Below are positions 51,801 to 63,939 of a stretch of DNA of 64,000 nucleotides, piece after piece. Position 1 is the stretch's first letter; the number at the start of each line of letters is the position of its first letter. The position numbers and the translations under genes were made by a program. This stretch comes from Microcebus murinus. Taxonomy: Eukaryota; Chordata; Mammalia; Primates; Cheirogaleidae. The notes below the pieces were generated by a model that saw only the letters and a program-made list of their open reading frames with translations, did not search any database and was not told the DNA's origin. Location of the stretch: assembly GCF_040939455.1 (NCBI RefSeq), contig NC_134112.1, forward strand, positions 17,820,501-17,884,500, read 5' to 3'.

Positions 51801-52082
51801 ATGCTATTTTGTATAGAATTCCTCTGCTTCTCAGCCTTTTCTAGTTGAAAAATGGAATACTGTTGGTTAATTAAGCAGTTTTGACTTTCTGAACTCTAAT
51901 TTAGTCTTAGCAAAATTAAAATATCTACCTTTTATACTGGACATAAGATTTAAACCAATAAATTTCTAAAATTTAGTTATTTTGCAGAGGAATTTCATGA
52001 ATACATTTTTAGTAATATGTCTATAATTTCACAATTATAATTAATTAAATCTCCTTAAAAATTATTACACTTTTGTTTGTAG

Positions 52083-52237
52083 AGTTCAGATCATTCAGGA
52101 TCAACAACTCCGTCATCCAGTCAAGAAACCTTGTCTTTAGCTGCTAGTTCTTCCTCAGAAGGATTGAGGCAGCGTACCCCTTCACAAGCACAAACCAACC
52201 CCGCACAGAGTCATCAGTTTCCATATGTAATGCAAGG
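52083..52237 (+). CDS. HERPUD2: HERPUD2 fourth coding exon (residues 114-165)
   Basis: This 155-base exon encodes 51 full codons plus two bases of the next. The product is the Ser/Thr/Gln-rich linker: SSDHSGSTTPSSSQ, ETLSLAASSSSEGLRQR, TPSQAQ and then SHQFPYVMQG. Acceptor TTTGTTTGTAG precedes it. The donor follows CAAGG|GTAAGT, giving a phase-2 intron. It is the only exon in the window that is not frame-neutral if skipped. The segment looks disordered, links the ubiquitin-like domain to the conserved middle region, and is the most variable part of the protein. No stop or frameshift is present. Confidence 0.95.
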
Positions 52238-52434
52238 GTAAGTGAAATTGTGGTAGCTGTGGATCATAATTGGGGCCTCCTAAAAATGAATTACTTTTGA
52301 TTTTCACTGTAGCCCCTTTGCAGTAATTAAAGTACATTTGAAGTCTATTCATATACCTGATTTTATATTGTGGGAGCTAGAGGGTTAAGGAGAGTAGTGC
52401 TTTTGGAAGCTGGTTGTACATCAGAATCATGTAG

Positions 52435-52765
52435 GGCAGTGCTTTTGAATCTTTGATGTTTCTACTAATCACCTGGGATCTTGCTAAGATGCAGGTTCAG
52501 ATTCAGTAGGTCTGGTGGTGCCAGAAATTCTGCATTTCTAACAAGCTCCCAGGTGATATTGATGCTTCTCATGCTTGGACCACACTTTGGATAGCAAGGA
52601 TCTAGGTATCTAAATTTTTTTTTAACTGAGTTTCATTATAAATCTACTCAATTTAGTTTTCAGGGGAGTGTGTGGTACTTAGAAAAATATAGGGCCCAGC
52701 AATCTGTTTTTTAAAAAGTTTCAAAAGTGTTTCTGATCAGCCAGGCTTGGTAACAACTGAGGTAG
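52435..52765. mobile_element. MER5-type DNA transposon remnants (hAT-Charlie)
   Basis: GGGCAGTGCTTTTGAATCTT, AATCACCTGGGATCTTGCTA, AGATTCAGTAGGTCTGGTGG and TAACAAGCTCCCAGGTGATA (to 52,603) match MER5A wording. A second piece (about 52,640-52,765, GGGCCCAGCAATCTGTTTTT) looks like another copy of the same family. Confidence 0.75.
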
Positions 52766-54069
52766 AGTAAAACCACATGTATTACAAGGATATGCCAACT
52801 ATTGCATGTTATTCAGAATCTTTGTTATATTGACAGTTCTGTGTAGGAGTTTTCTCAAGAAACTTGCTATGGCCACTCTATATAGCAATTACAGCAGCCT
52901 CCTTAGGTTATATAATTAATTCCAAAGGAAATGCAACCAACAGCTATAGGTAAAGCACATCTTTAGACAGCTCGGAGAGGGATCTTAGAGAATCCCGGGG
53001 TTTGGACCTGGATTGTATTTGAAAGCAGAGTATTTTACTGGGATACTATTATTTGTTAGTTTTGAAGGAAAGGAAATTTGAGTAACAGGTGGTGATAACT
53101 TTTCTGTGCTGTATATCAAGTCATGGGGCTCCGGTGTGTGGAATCAGCCTGGATCCACAATGATGGGACTGGAAATGAGAAAATGGTTAGGACTCCATTA
53201 GCGTACTCTAGATGAGGTAACCAAGGAGTAGCCGTTGACTGCTATGCTAAACAGGATAACATAAACATTCTGGTGCTTTTTATTTAGAACTTTTAATTTA
53301 ATTCAGTCCTTAATATAGAAAAACAAAGCTGAATATATAGCAAAATATAAGAAAACTCATTTGTCTCATATTTCTTGAATGTGAAATCTTTTCTCTCAAA
53401 ATAAGTATTTAAATGAGTTTTGTTGTAGATTTTTATAAGTACTTATAAAGTACCTATGAAACTGTTTTTGTTTTCAGAAAATGATTACTATAAACGGAAA
53501 CTTATTTATAAAAAGCAGTGTTCTCAGGGTTTACATGATGGAATAGTAGCTCAAAATACTTTCTATCTTATGACAGTGATTCATTTCCTTTCTTTTTTGC
53601 AGAGTAAGACACTTCAGTTCTTCCCAATTTATACAGAGTGATTTTACTTATTTGGTGGTAGTGGTGGAAGGTGGGAGTATTATAAATAAGCTTGAGAGAA
53701 TATGCAATGACATGTTAACAGTGGTTATCAATGGGTGATAAGATTTTTAACTCTTTCTCATACTTATAGTAAATATATTTTGTAATGAACTAAACAAAGC
53801 TTATAAGATTGCAGGTCTTCAGAATAAAACCATAGATATTTGGGGAAAAGATTAATAATTTCTCTAAACTAGGCTGTTGAGGAAATCAATAAACATGAAA
53901 GACAAAGGCATCCAGCTCTTAGAAGTATATTAAACAGATTAGAATATCTGAAATAGGGTTTATCTTGCCCGAAGTGAGTGTTAAATTGGTGAGCAAGAAA
54001 ACCTTTCAAAGATATTTGAGCTTGACATAGGGAATCTATTACTAGATTTAAAATACTTGATTTTAAATC

Positions 54070-54305
54070 AAGAGGGCAGTGGATTTTAGTGATTGCACAG
54101 ATTCTGGAGCTAACCTGCCTGGGTTTGAATCCTGGCTCAAGTCTATTCACTGACTAGCTTGGGCAAGTCTCTTCCCTCCTGTGCTTCAGTTCACTCATTA
54201 TCTGGGGGGTAAGAGTATTTATCTTACAGGATTTCTATGTGGATTAAAAGAGTGTATGTAAAGTGGTTAAAACAGTAACTGGCATACGGTGATGTATTAG
54301 CATTT
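54070..54305 (+). repeat. MIR SINE, nearly complete
   Basis: ATTCTGGAGCTAACCTGCCT, GGGTTTGAATCCTGGCTC, CTAGCTTGGGCAAGTCTCTT and GTGCTTCAGTTCACTCATTA follow MIR from the tRNA-like head to the 3' end. One of the best preserved in the window. Confidence 0.88.
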
Positions 54306-54749
54306 ACTTATAAATACATTTGTCTTTATAAGTGAATGTTGTGCATTCATTTAGCAAACAAATTTATAGATATCTGTGTGTCTCATACACTGAAACATTC
54401 CAATGAATGAATGCCAGTGTTAGGAAAATAAGTCTTTATATTTGGAGAAAGTACTATGTGATTTATAAAACAATTGATGTGAAATTCAATAAATAGGTAT
54501 TTATTTCAGCAGTGAACATGATTTAACTTAATCTCATTAGTTGTCATTTTTTACTAATGAAAATTTTGTCTAACATAGTCTTAGCCTTAAATGTCTTAAG
54601 TGTGGTAATTTAGTGACCCTGAAGAACTCACCATTAAAATAAAAAAAGTTCTGCTCTCCTTTTTAAAACTTTAGAATAGTTTATATTTAACTAGTCTGCA
54701 TGTGTTTTCTACCATATAGGTTAGTATTCTTAATTTTTAGTGAGCTTGC

Positions 54750-54880
54750 TAAAACTGCTAATTTCTGGTCCCTACTCCCTGAGGTTTGAATCACCAGTAT
54801 TGGAGTAGTGCTCAGGAGTCTGCCAACCTAACAATACTTGGGAAGTTCACATTGAGAAATTCTAATGCAAGTGATTATTT
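54750..54880. mobile_element. Possible MER5-type remnant
   Basis: CTGGTCCCTACTCCCTGAGG and TTTGAATCACCAGTATTGG resemble the MER5 core (gggccccacccc... gaatcag). The copy is decayed. Confidence 0.4.
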
Positions 54881-55179
54881 GCCTATCTAGCTCTTGAGAC
54901 AACATGAGAGGAACAGAGCAATATATGTACTTCAACACATTGACCGTCCATTTACAAAGTCATATGTGTGAGTCCTGACTGTTTTTGGACTCAGTTGTGC
55001 TGTCACATTTATTTACTTTAACTCCAAAACTTGCTGGTTGGCTTATAGAATACCCAGTTTTGTACCTTAAGTTTTTCCCTCTGAAATATCAACAGCCTTA
55101 TTTTACAATAAAACTGAAAACCTACTCATTGTACTCTTCTATATTGTCTGATTTTTTAAGTAAAAATTGCTTGTAGCCT

Positions 55180-55408
55180 ACTACTCAGAAATAATCATTA
55201 CTAACATTTTTATAAATATCCTTCTATGTGTACACACTTTTCAATGTGTACTTTTAAAATAAAAATATACTATTCTATTTTTTAAACCTTTTTATAAAAC
55301 ATAGCTTGGATATATTTCCAGATCAAATGTAAAATCTATAACATTTAAGGTCTTTGTGAGTCTTCATTATGTAAATATACTAATTTGTTCATACTTCTGT
55401 TGATGGAG
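55180..55408 (-). mobile_element. Old L1 fragment (antisense), left part
   Basis: TACTCAGAAATAATCATTAC, CTTCTATGTGTACACACTTT and AAACATAGCTTGGATATATT match antisense L1M 3' UTR. It appears to resume near 55,976 after another repeat. Confidence 0.5.
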
Positions 55409-55409
55409 A

Positions 55410-55975
55410 ATGTATTAGTTGGTTTTGCTGCATAATAACCTCAAAATCTCAGTGGTTTGCAATAGCACACTTTATTTTTCTTGCTCACAGATTTGTTGGT
55501 TACTTGGGACAGCTCTGCTTTAGGCTGTAGATTGGGTTCAGGTCTGTTTCACGTTTCTCCTTCTGTGTGGACCAGTTATTCCCCAGCGTCTGTTCTTATG
55601 GCAAATGATAGGAACACAAGAGGGCAGGCTAACCGTTGAGCACATTTAAAGCCTTGTGCATGTCACATTTACTAATATTGCATTGGTCAAAGCAGGCCAC
55701 ATGGCTACTCTGAACAACATAGGGGTAGGGAGAGGTATCACAAAGTTATAATTAGTGCTGTATTGGTAAATTCTTAACAGCTGATATTTCTGGGGAAAAA
55801 ATAAAATCCTGGATTTGTAGCATTTCCTGATTTCTGTGGTGTATGTACTCCCACCGCGTCTCAGCAATCTGCTCTGATAAGCAGCAGGAACCAGGTTAGC
55901 CACTGTGTGGCAGAGAATGTGTATGTATCTTGTTACACAAGAGTGAAGAATTTGGAGCAATCTTCTATCATAACT
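55410..55975. repeat. Old interspersed repeat inserted in L1, family not named
   Basis: GCTGCATAATAACCTCAAAA, TCTCAGTGGTTTGCAATAGC, TTCTTGCTCACAGATTTG and GCATTGGTCAAAGCAGGCCA are wording of a common mammalian repeat. I could not settle the family. It splits the L1 piece at 55,180-56,130. Confidence 0.5.
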
Positions 55976-56130
55976 TTTGCGTTAATTTTTTCCCTACTAA
56001 ATATCACCATAATCAACATTCTTAAATGTGCTTATGTATTAGCAGTTACTATTTTAGGGTAAATAATGAGAAGGGGAATTTCTGAGTCAAAGTGTTCTTA
56101 AGACTTTTTGAGGCTCTTAGAGACTATTGT
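55976..56130 (-). mobile_element. Old L1 fragment (antisense), right part
   Basis: CTAAATATCACCATAATCAA and GAAGGGGAATTTCTGAGTCA continue the antisense L1 wording of 55,180-55,408. Confidence 0.45.
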
Positions 56131-56354
56131 GAAATCGCAGTAAAGAAAAGTTGTACTAGATTACTCTCTTAAAATTTTTAAAGAACCTGATTTCCCGTAA
56201 CTGTACGTATATGAACTTGCCAGTGTGATAAATTAGAATGGGCTTATTTTAATTTGATACATGATTAAGAGGCATTCTTTTTGTTTTTTGAGTTGCTTAT
56301 TTGTTGGTGTGTTGTTATATTCAAAAATTCATTTGTGTTCTTTATCTAAAAGGG

Positions 56355-56605
56355 TATTAATAATTAATACTTATTAAGCATTAGCACAAACTAGGTGTTG
56401 TATTAAGCACTTATACATGTCTTACTTCATTAAATTTTACACAAACTCTGTGATCTAGGTACTATTTTCTCTTATTTTATGGATGAAGAGAATGAGGCTT
56501 AAAGATTAGGTAGCTTGCTGAAGTTTGCAGAAGTGATCAGTAGCAAGACTAGAATTCAAATCCATATCTAACTTGGAAGTCTGTATTCTTAGCAGCATTG
56601 CTGAA
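56355..56605 (-). repeat. MIR SINE (antisense)
   Basis: CTTATTTTATGGATGAAGAG, AATGAGGCTTAAAGATTAGG, GACTAGAATTCAAATCCATA and GGAAGTCTGTATTCTTAGC follow antisense MIR from the 3' end to the head. Confidence 0.8.
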
Positions 56606-56650
56606 GGGACTCTATTTTTGTCTATCATTTGTTTGTTTGTTTCTTTTTCC

Positions 56651-56945
56651 TTTCTTTTTTTTTGAGACAGAGTCTCACTCTGTTGCTCTGGCTGGAGTAC
56701 AGTGACATCATCATAGCTCATTGCAACCTCAAACTCCTGGGCTTAAGTGATCCTCCTGCCTCAGCCTCCTGGATAGTTGGGACTACAGGCATTCACCACC
56801 ATGCCTGGCTAATTTTTTTCTTTTTTTAGTAGAGATGGGGTCTCATTCTTGCTCAGGCTGGTCTCAAACTCCTTACTTCAAGTGGTTCTCCTGCCTTGGC
56901 CTCCCAGAGTGTTAGGATTACAGGCATGAGCCACCACTCCCAGCC
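56651..56945 (-). mobile_element. Alu (antisense), old copy
   Basis: From T-rich and GAGACAGAGTCTCACTCTG to CCACCACTCCCAGCC. Diverged, without young lemur-specific changes. It inserted between two MIR copies. Confidence 0.9.
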
Positions 56946-57145
56946 AAACACTTTTACACTCATTTATTCACAGAGCCCAATGTGATTCCTATTTTATAAT
57001 ATGGCAGTTGAAACCCAGAGAGGGGGAAAAAAACTGGTTTAAGATCACAGAGCTGGGAAGTGGCAGAGCCAGAATTTGAACCTGGGCATTCTGGGCTTAG
57101 GGACTTCTGGAAGCTGCTTAGCCACTAAGCCACACTGTCACTTCC
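56946..57145 (-). repeat. MIR SINE (antisense)
   Basis: AAACCCAGAGAGGGGG, AGATCACAGAGCTGGGAAGT, GGCAGAGCCAGAATTTGAAC and CCACTAAGCCACACTG follow antisense MIR closely through its head. Confidence 0.88.
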
Positions 57146-57304
57146 TCATTTGTTTCAGTATTTTTTCCTAGGCTGTCATTTATATTTTGACTTCATTTAT
57201 AATGGTGGCCCCCACCCCTCAACCCCCATTCAAAACTTTTTCCTAGTCATATCTAATGGTCAGATTTTAAGTATTGGTGACTGTGTGAACACATCTGTTT
57301 GTAT

Positions 57305-57480
57305 GAATCCCCTATGTCTTCATTCAGTAAATGTTTACTTTAGAATCTCTTGTGTGCTAGGCACTGAATATGGGAAAATGAATCCTATACTTACCCTTAC
57401 TGGAAGTAGGTCAGACAGGCACATGGATTACCAAATTTGCTGGTACGCTATCATGGTCTTGAAAGTGCTGAGGTAGCCTG
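57305..57480 (-). mobile_element. L2 3' end (antisense)
   Basis: CATTCAGTAAATGTTTACTT, TCTTGTGTGCTAGGCACTGA and CATGGATTACCAAATTTG fit antisense L2. Confidence 0.6.
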
Positions 57481-57689
57481 AAGGAGGGAGTGACTGTTTC
57501 TGCTGAGACAAGTAGGAAATATCCTTTTCTTTGCAAATGGTTTTCTTTAATAATAGTTGTAATTTTTACTGTGTTGTTAGCCTTACATGTTTTCATTTAA
57601 TGCTGAAAGATGAAATTTACAAGTTACTAGATTAGTTACTTATAATTAGTATTTTATTTTCAGAGTTTTCTTGATGTTCATATGAAATT

Positions 57690-57800
57690 GTTCAATATAT
57701 ACTTATTTGCTAGATGCTAGAGATAATAATAATGGATCAAGCCCATTCCTTGTATTTAGGAGCACAGAGTCTAGTCAGAGAGACAGGAGAGTAGGCAGCA
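57690..57800 (-). mobile_element. L2 3' end (antisense)
   Basis: TACTTATTTGCTAGATGCTA, GCCCATTCCTTGTATTTAGG and GAGCACAGAGTCTAGTCAGA fit antisense L2. It may be a second copy or a displaced part of the piece at 57,305. Confidence 0.55.
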
Positions 57801-57819
57801 ATTTCTTTTTTTAGTTAGT

Positions 57820-59700
57820 TTCTAAGAGGTAATACATGTGCATGGTACCATTTAAAAAATGAGTAAGTATACAAGAGTTTCATTCTTGTGTCTTCTAGCT
57901 ACCCAGTTGCCTTCTTCCGAGGCAACCATTATTATCTGTTTACCCTGTGTTATTCCAGAGGTAAAATGTGCTTCCTTAAGTGTGTGTGTTCATTTGTGTT
58001 TACATGTGTGTATATTTTAACACAAATAATAGCATTTTTTTCTGTACACAGTAGTCTATATCTTGTTTTTTTTTTTACTAAGTATATTAACAGTTGTCCC
58101 ACATACAAGTACTATCCCATTCTTTATTAATTACACACTGTCCCATTATATAGATTACTGTAGTTTAAGAAACCAGTCCCTGTTCATGTATATTTAGGTT
58201 AAACAGTCAATATTTTTTTTTATTCATTGCTTTTTTAATTTTTTAAAAAACTTTATTATACTTTTTAAACATTAACAAAGTACAGACAATATTACTGTGA
58301 ACCCCAGTGTACCTGACACCCAGCTTCAGCAACTATTAACAGACTACCATTTTTCATCTAGCTCTGCTTACTTTTTTTTTTTTCCTTGAGCCGGAGTTTA
58401 AAGCAAAATCTAGATATACCATTTTATCTGTAGGTACTTTACTGTGTGTTTGTAACAGATATGGACTTGAAAAAATCTTAATCACAATACCATTAGAAAA
58501 CTCAACAAAATTAAAAATTCTTTAATATTATTTAATGCCCAGTTTGTGTTCTGTTTTCACTGATTGTCTCCAGTGTCTTTTTATAGCTGTTTTGATTGAA
58601 TCAGTATTCAAAGAAATTGGCATATCGCCTTTGGCCAATGTTCCTTAAGGTGCTTCTAATTCCCTTCTTCTCCCTTCTCTTTTTACTTTATACCTTTTCT
58701 GTTGTTTTAATATTCTATGTTTTTTTTTTTCTTTTCCCACAGAGGTCTAGATTTGGCTGATTATGTCCTTGTGGTGGTGTTTAGCATTTTCCTCTATCCC
58801 ATATTGCCTATAAACTGGTAGTTAGATCTAGGGCTTGATTAAACTCAGTTAAGATTCAACTTCTTTTTTTTAAGGAATTCTCTATATTTGATGCTATATC
58901 CTTGTATCATATCAATAGGCACATAAAGTTTGGCTATTTCACCTCTAGTCATGCTAAGATTGCTCAGTGGGTTCAGGTGTTAGTAGCCTAATCCATCCAT
59001 CATAAAGTTCTTTGTCAACCTTTTAGTAGACATTGAGGATCACCGACTAGACCCATTATTTCATCTGTTATTGTAAAATTGTAATTTCCTAACTCTATCA
59101 TTCCTCCTTCACATTTGTTAACTGTGCTTCTTTTATAAAGAATCTTTTTTCATCATTTTATTATCCTGAAATACAATCCACTCAAGAAGGGCCTGATAAA
59201 TACTGGATTTTTTACCTTCGTCAATTTTCAGAGTAATAATTTGGTGCCCTGGTAATCCCAAAGGTGATGAGTGAGTTTTTGTTTTTTTTAGAGTATTGGT
59301 GTAAACTTATGGTTTCTAATGTATTTGTGTTTCTGTGTAATGTCTACTGAATGAATGTAGTCATTCTTCCCGACATTCATATTGTTTTATCTTTTGCCTG
59401 TGGAAGCCATTTGGTTTGTCTGTGGTATCCTTTTGACACACTTTTAGTAATTTTTGATAATGCCTTAGACTTATATATGACAAGTTGACCCTATCCCCAG
59501 GGAACCCTGATGCGAAATAGTAATTAGGGACCACAATCTGGGTGCCAAGAAGTACTCATTGCTACTCAGTTGTCATGTTTCTAAGAATTCTTTTCAGTTG
59601 TCAGATATAAGAAATATGTGTCTTTTAGAAAAAATGAAAAAATCATGAGTTCATACTGATATTTCAAACTTAGTTTAAAGATTAAAGGGTTTTTATAGAT
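57820..59700 (-). mobile_element. Old L1 remnants (antisense), one or several pieces
   Basis: Wording such as AAGAGGTAATACATGTGCAT, CTAGCTACCCAGTTGCCTTC, CAGTGTACCTGACACCCAGC, TTTTCACTGATTGTCTCCAG and TGGTGCCCTGGTAATCCCAA runs in antisense L1M order. Boundaries between pieces are unclear. No coding capacity. Confidence 0.55.
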
Positions 59701-59972
59701 CTTCTTTGATTTGTGTGTTTATATATTTTGCATATCTTTTATGCTGAGCATCTTGGTTTTTAGTAAATTAGCATAATTATTTGCTTTATATGGTTTTTTT
59801 CAAATAGTTTTAAAATGGCAATACTATTTCTATTTTTATAAGATCAATGAATGTGGTTTAAAATTTTTGTGGTTTCTTTTTTTCCTAGGGCTGTACAGTT
59901 AAAATACTGTGTTTTGAAGTCAGAACAATTCTGTGTTATGCTGTCAAACTTGGTACACAAGTTTCTTTGTTT

Positions 59973-60313
<341 letters not shown>

Positions 60314-61179
60314 TAGTGGAAAGCTACTTTTTTAAAGTGATTATTACTGGCCTTTTCTTCCCTTCTCTTACCCTTTAAAAATAGTGACAAGATTCAGTCT
60401 TCCCACTTTATAGTTGAAGTAACTGACTTTTTTGAGGTTATATTTCTTATTAATGATAGAGATTGGTAGAGCTTTACTTTTAGAGGAATGGGTTTTTTCC
60501 TAATTGGGAATACTAATAAAATTTAAAATATATACCTAGATACAGCCTCATTGTACTGGTAATACTCGATTCAGGTAATTTTCAGATTGGCTCAGAGATG
60601 CATCAGCCAGCCCCCTTGTGCAGTTGCTGGGAGAAACTGTAATGGATTCTCTGCTGTTTCTTCTTAATTGAATTATGAGGGAAAACTCGAGAATCATGGG
60701 GGAGGGCTGTTATTCAGAAGCAGATCTTTTGAGGATGGGAGCCACTGTATGGCTCCCATTGCTCCTCCAAGAATAAGGAAAATTCAGGTAATATGTAGGG
60801 GAGTAGATGCCTTACTGAGCAAAACTTTTCCTCAAGTACAGTCCGTTGATAAGCCTTAGCTACCTACTCCAAGCTCTTCTTATTAGGTTTCTATAATCAA
60901 TTATTACTAATTGTATGTGTGAATAGTTTTCATAATATAAAATTATAGTTAATGAATTTATCAATTTTTCCTGTTTCACTCTGGATAGACAAACTAATAC
61001 CAGCAAAATATAAAATTCAAGTAATAAGAAAGGGAGAGTTAGGAAATTTATAAATAATTCTGCATTTACTTGTATGTTTATCCCTGTAGTTGTCTTGATT
61101 TCTACAAATTTCTACAAATCTCATATTACACACTTTTGGAATTATGTTCAGAATTAGGGGTAGGGAAGAGTAAAATAAA

Positions 61180-61330
61180 ACTAGCTAACATCTATTGAAT
61201 ACAGAATAACAACCCTATGAGGAAGATTCTCTTATTAGCTCCATTTTAGAAATGAGGAAACCGAGGAATAGAGAAGTTAAATGTGACCGTCCACAGGTTT
61301 CACTGAATAGAATTATAACCTACTTTAAGA
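61180..61330 (-). repeat. MIR SINE fragment (antisense)
   Basis: TAGCTCCATTTTAGAAATGA, GGAAACCGAGGAATAGAG and AAGTTAAATGTGACCGTCC follow antisense MIR. Confidence 0.65.
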
Positions 61331-61433
61331 ATGTATGCATGTTCTGCTGCTCTTGGCTTCTTAAATAATATTTTACAGTATTTCTTGTAAATGTTTTTGT
61401 AATGTTTGTTTTGTATTTTACAGCTAATAGCTG

Positions 61434-61435
<2 letters not shown>

Positions 61436-61481
<46 letters not shown>
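61436..61481. repeat. (AC)23 microsatellite
   Basis: There are 23 uninterrupted AC units. It abuts the T tail of an antisense Alu fragment and is likely polymorphic. Confidence 0.97.
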
Positions 61482-61483
<2 letters not shown>

Positions 61484-61612
61484 TTTTTTTTGAGAAAGAG
61501 TCTCACTATGTTGCCCAGGCTGGTCTCAAACTTGTGGGTTCGAGGGATCTTCCTGCCTTAGTCTCCGCTCAATAGCTGGGACTACAGGCATACACCGCCA
61601 TGCCTGAATTTT
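61482..61612 (-). mobile_element. Alu monomer fragment (antisense)
   Basis: From TATTTTTTTTGAGAAAGAG through GTTGCCCAGGCTGGTCTCAA to ACACCGCCATGCCTGAA. It is a single shortened monomer whose tail adjoins the (AC)n. Confidence 0.75.
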
Positions 61613-62048
61613 TAAAAATAATATTTTATTACTAATGTAAAATATCATGTGGCTAGTTCCCCATTTCTCAAAATATTGTATCATGAAGTTTATTTTAGAG
61701 CTTTGGTTCTTAAGGAGAATATACTTAAAATGAAAGTATTTTTGGTCTTGTGTGTTGAAATGAGAATATAAATGTTCAGGCTTGCTATTCATTTTGTGGA
61801 TGACTTGCTTTGTTTTGCCATTATACTGGGCTAAAATGTTAGTTATTCTATATATTTGGGCCCACAGTCAGCTTATATAAGATATATTGTTTTACTTGAA
61901 GAATGTTGAAAATAAGTATTTTTCTTTCTGGTAAGATTTAAATACATTCTGTCAATGGTTGACTTGTAGTTCGGAAATGAAAATTTAGAGAAATGCTTTT
62001 AACTTCTAAAGCATTAAGAGACTTCATTTCTTTATTTCTTTATTGCAG

Positions 62049-62171
62049 AAATGTAGACAACCAGTTTCCTGAGCAAGCTATTCCACCTGGATTTCCAGCA
62101 TATCCTGCCTTTAGCCCACTGCAGATGCTGTGGTGGCAACAGATGTATGCTCAGCAGTATTACATGCAATA
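62049..62171 (+). CDS. HERPUD2: HERPUD2 fifth coding exon (residues 165-206)
   Basis: This 123-base exon completes Gly165 (GG|A) and encodes NVDNQFPEQAIPPGF, PAYPAFSPLQMLWW and QQMYAQQYYMQ, then two bases of the next codon (TA, presumably Tyr). The aromatic WWQQMYAQQYYMQ block is the best-conserved middle segment shared by HERPUD1 and HERPUD2, and settles the family assignment. The acceptor is TTATTGCAG and the donor TA|GTAAGT, both phase 2, so the exon is frame-neutral if skipped. The protein normally continues for about 200 residues, including the conserved NAQGGP...RDW region and the hydrophobic ER-membrane hairpin, all beyond the right edge of this window. Confidence 0.95.
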
Positions 62172-62949
62172 GTAAGTTCATCTAAGGGCATTTCTTTTAG
62201 TTCCTAACTGTGTTATTTGGTTTATTTTTTTAATCCTAAGTAAGTTGATTTTGCTATTTCATTTGATGATATATTTAATTGATTATTTAAAATTATTATG
62301 AGAAGAATTCACAAACATCTCTTTATTTTAAATTATTTGGCCAAAGGAAAAAGGATTCACCTCCAGTTCCCATCAACTGAATATGCTCTTGGCTCCTCCC
62401 TCTCTCCCCTGATTATGTTTAGCAGTATTCAGATGCTTTGTTTAACATATCATTTTATAAGTTCAAGAGGGTAAAACTTAGGAAGGTTTCACTGGAAGGC
62501 AGCAAATCTACACAAAGAGATAGGAAGTCAAATGAAAAAGGGAATAGACAGAACCATGTCAGGGAAGGGCCAATCTTAAGTAGAGCTCAGATGCGGCTAA
62601 ATATGCTTACTAGACTCTGAGGATTGTAGTAAGTCTTGATTCTGGTGAGTGTGGAACAGTCTTAGCACTGAGTACAGTTTCTCAGCTTTCACTCTTCTGA
62701 ACTTCCTAGGCATTCATTTAACATTGACTAGCTCTCTTTACTGTTTGTTCTCCTCTCCTTGATTCTGTGATTCTTTTATCTTCCTCATCTTTTTTGTCTT
62801 TCTTATCATTCTTTTTGTGCCTTTTTCCTTCTTCTAAATAATATTATAACATTCCTTGCTCAATTAAACATACATTTGTGTACTTACCATGTGCTTCTTG
62901 GCACTCCTAGTTGATAGAGAGGATTGGATTTAGTCCTGGGGCAGTTCCT

Positions 62950-63600
62950 TTGCATTTCTTTCTTCCATGGCCTTAGTTGTCAGCTTTTTGTGGATGACTC
63001 CCAATTCTTTATCTTCTGTGCTTCATCCTGCATCTCTGTTTAACTGTTGGAAGGTTTCTATAGGAAAATTAGCTTTTACCTGAAATCTAGTACATCTAAA
63101 GTTTGACTCCTCCATTCCCTTAAGTACCTTCACCTTCCTTACTTCTTTCTTTGTCAGTGATACTTTCTTCTTACCATCCAGGCTCTTAACCTTATTCAGC
63201 TTTGATTTTGACTTCTGTTATCCCCAAACCCAGTAACTTATGAAGATGAGTTAATAGAGCTGTCCTTCCCCTATATGCTACTTCCAATATTTTTCCCAGA
63301 TCTTTTCTCATTTTAAACCCACTTTAGTTCAGTAGCTCTTTCTCCTTTTAGGTTCTTTACTACATTTCTTCATACTACTGCCAGGTTAAATTTCTTAACA
63401 CATAATTAAGTCATTCATTCTCCATCACCTAGAATATTTGCTGGCTCTCTTGCCTATAGTGTGTGATCTATATCTTTATCCTTCTTCCAGATCTCTCCCC
63501 ATAAATCTAACCTGCTTTATGAACCTTATGTCCCAATACTCTCTTCCATAAGCCCTTGGCTCCAGCCAGGACGTTTGTATATGTTGCTATGGTAATGGTT
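62950..63600 (+). mobile_element. L2 element, ~600 bp (sense)
   Basis: TTTGTGGATGACTCCCAATT, TACATCTAAAGTTTGACTCC, CACATAATTAAGTCATTCAT, TATTTGCTGGCTCTCTTGCC and CTCCATCACC-type wording follows the end of the L2 coding region in sense order. The reading frame is broken throughout. Confidence 0.65.
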
Positions 63601-63939
63601 ATTATTTGTTGACTTCTTTGTGCTGAGTACTCTGCTGGATGCTATATACCCCTTGTCTCATTTGTAAACCTCATGAAAACCATGTAAGACAATTGGACCT
63701 TGTTGTAGCTTGCTACTAAATCATATATCTTATGTATGTCATCTAACTTCTGAGCCTCAAATTCTCACCTTTAAGATAAAACAACTCACCTGTGTATCAG
63801 AATATCCATAAGGTAGAAAGTATTTTGTAAACTAAAAAGCCCTATATGGATACAAGGTATTAGTTTACTGGCTTAATGAGCATTTTGTAGCCAGGGAAAC
63901 ATTTATTTAATTTTTCTTTGCTATCCTGTTTAACTTTTT

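Larger units (their letters stand above)
49194..52082 (+). other. HERPUD2: HERPUD2 intron (2.9 kb, phase 0)
   Basis: Donor GTGAGT at 49,194 and acceptor TTTGTTTGTAG ending at 52,082. Contains a tiny L1-tail insertion, an old Alu and a MIR fragment. The rest is unique AT-rich sequence. Confidence 0.9.

Noticed and set aside
61300..61506. Minus-strand frame with a Cys-Val repeat
   Set aside because: It is the translated (AC)n microsatellite.
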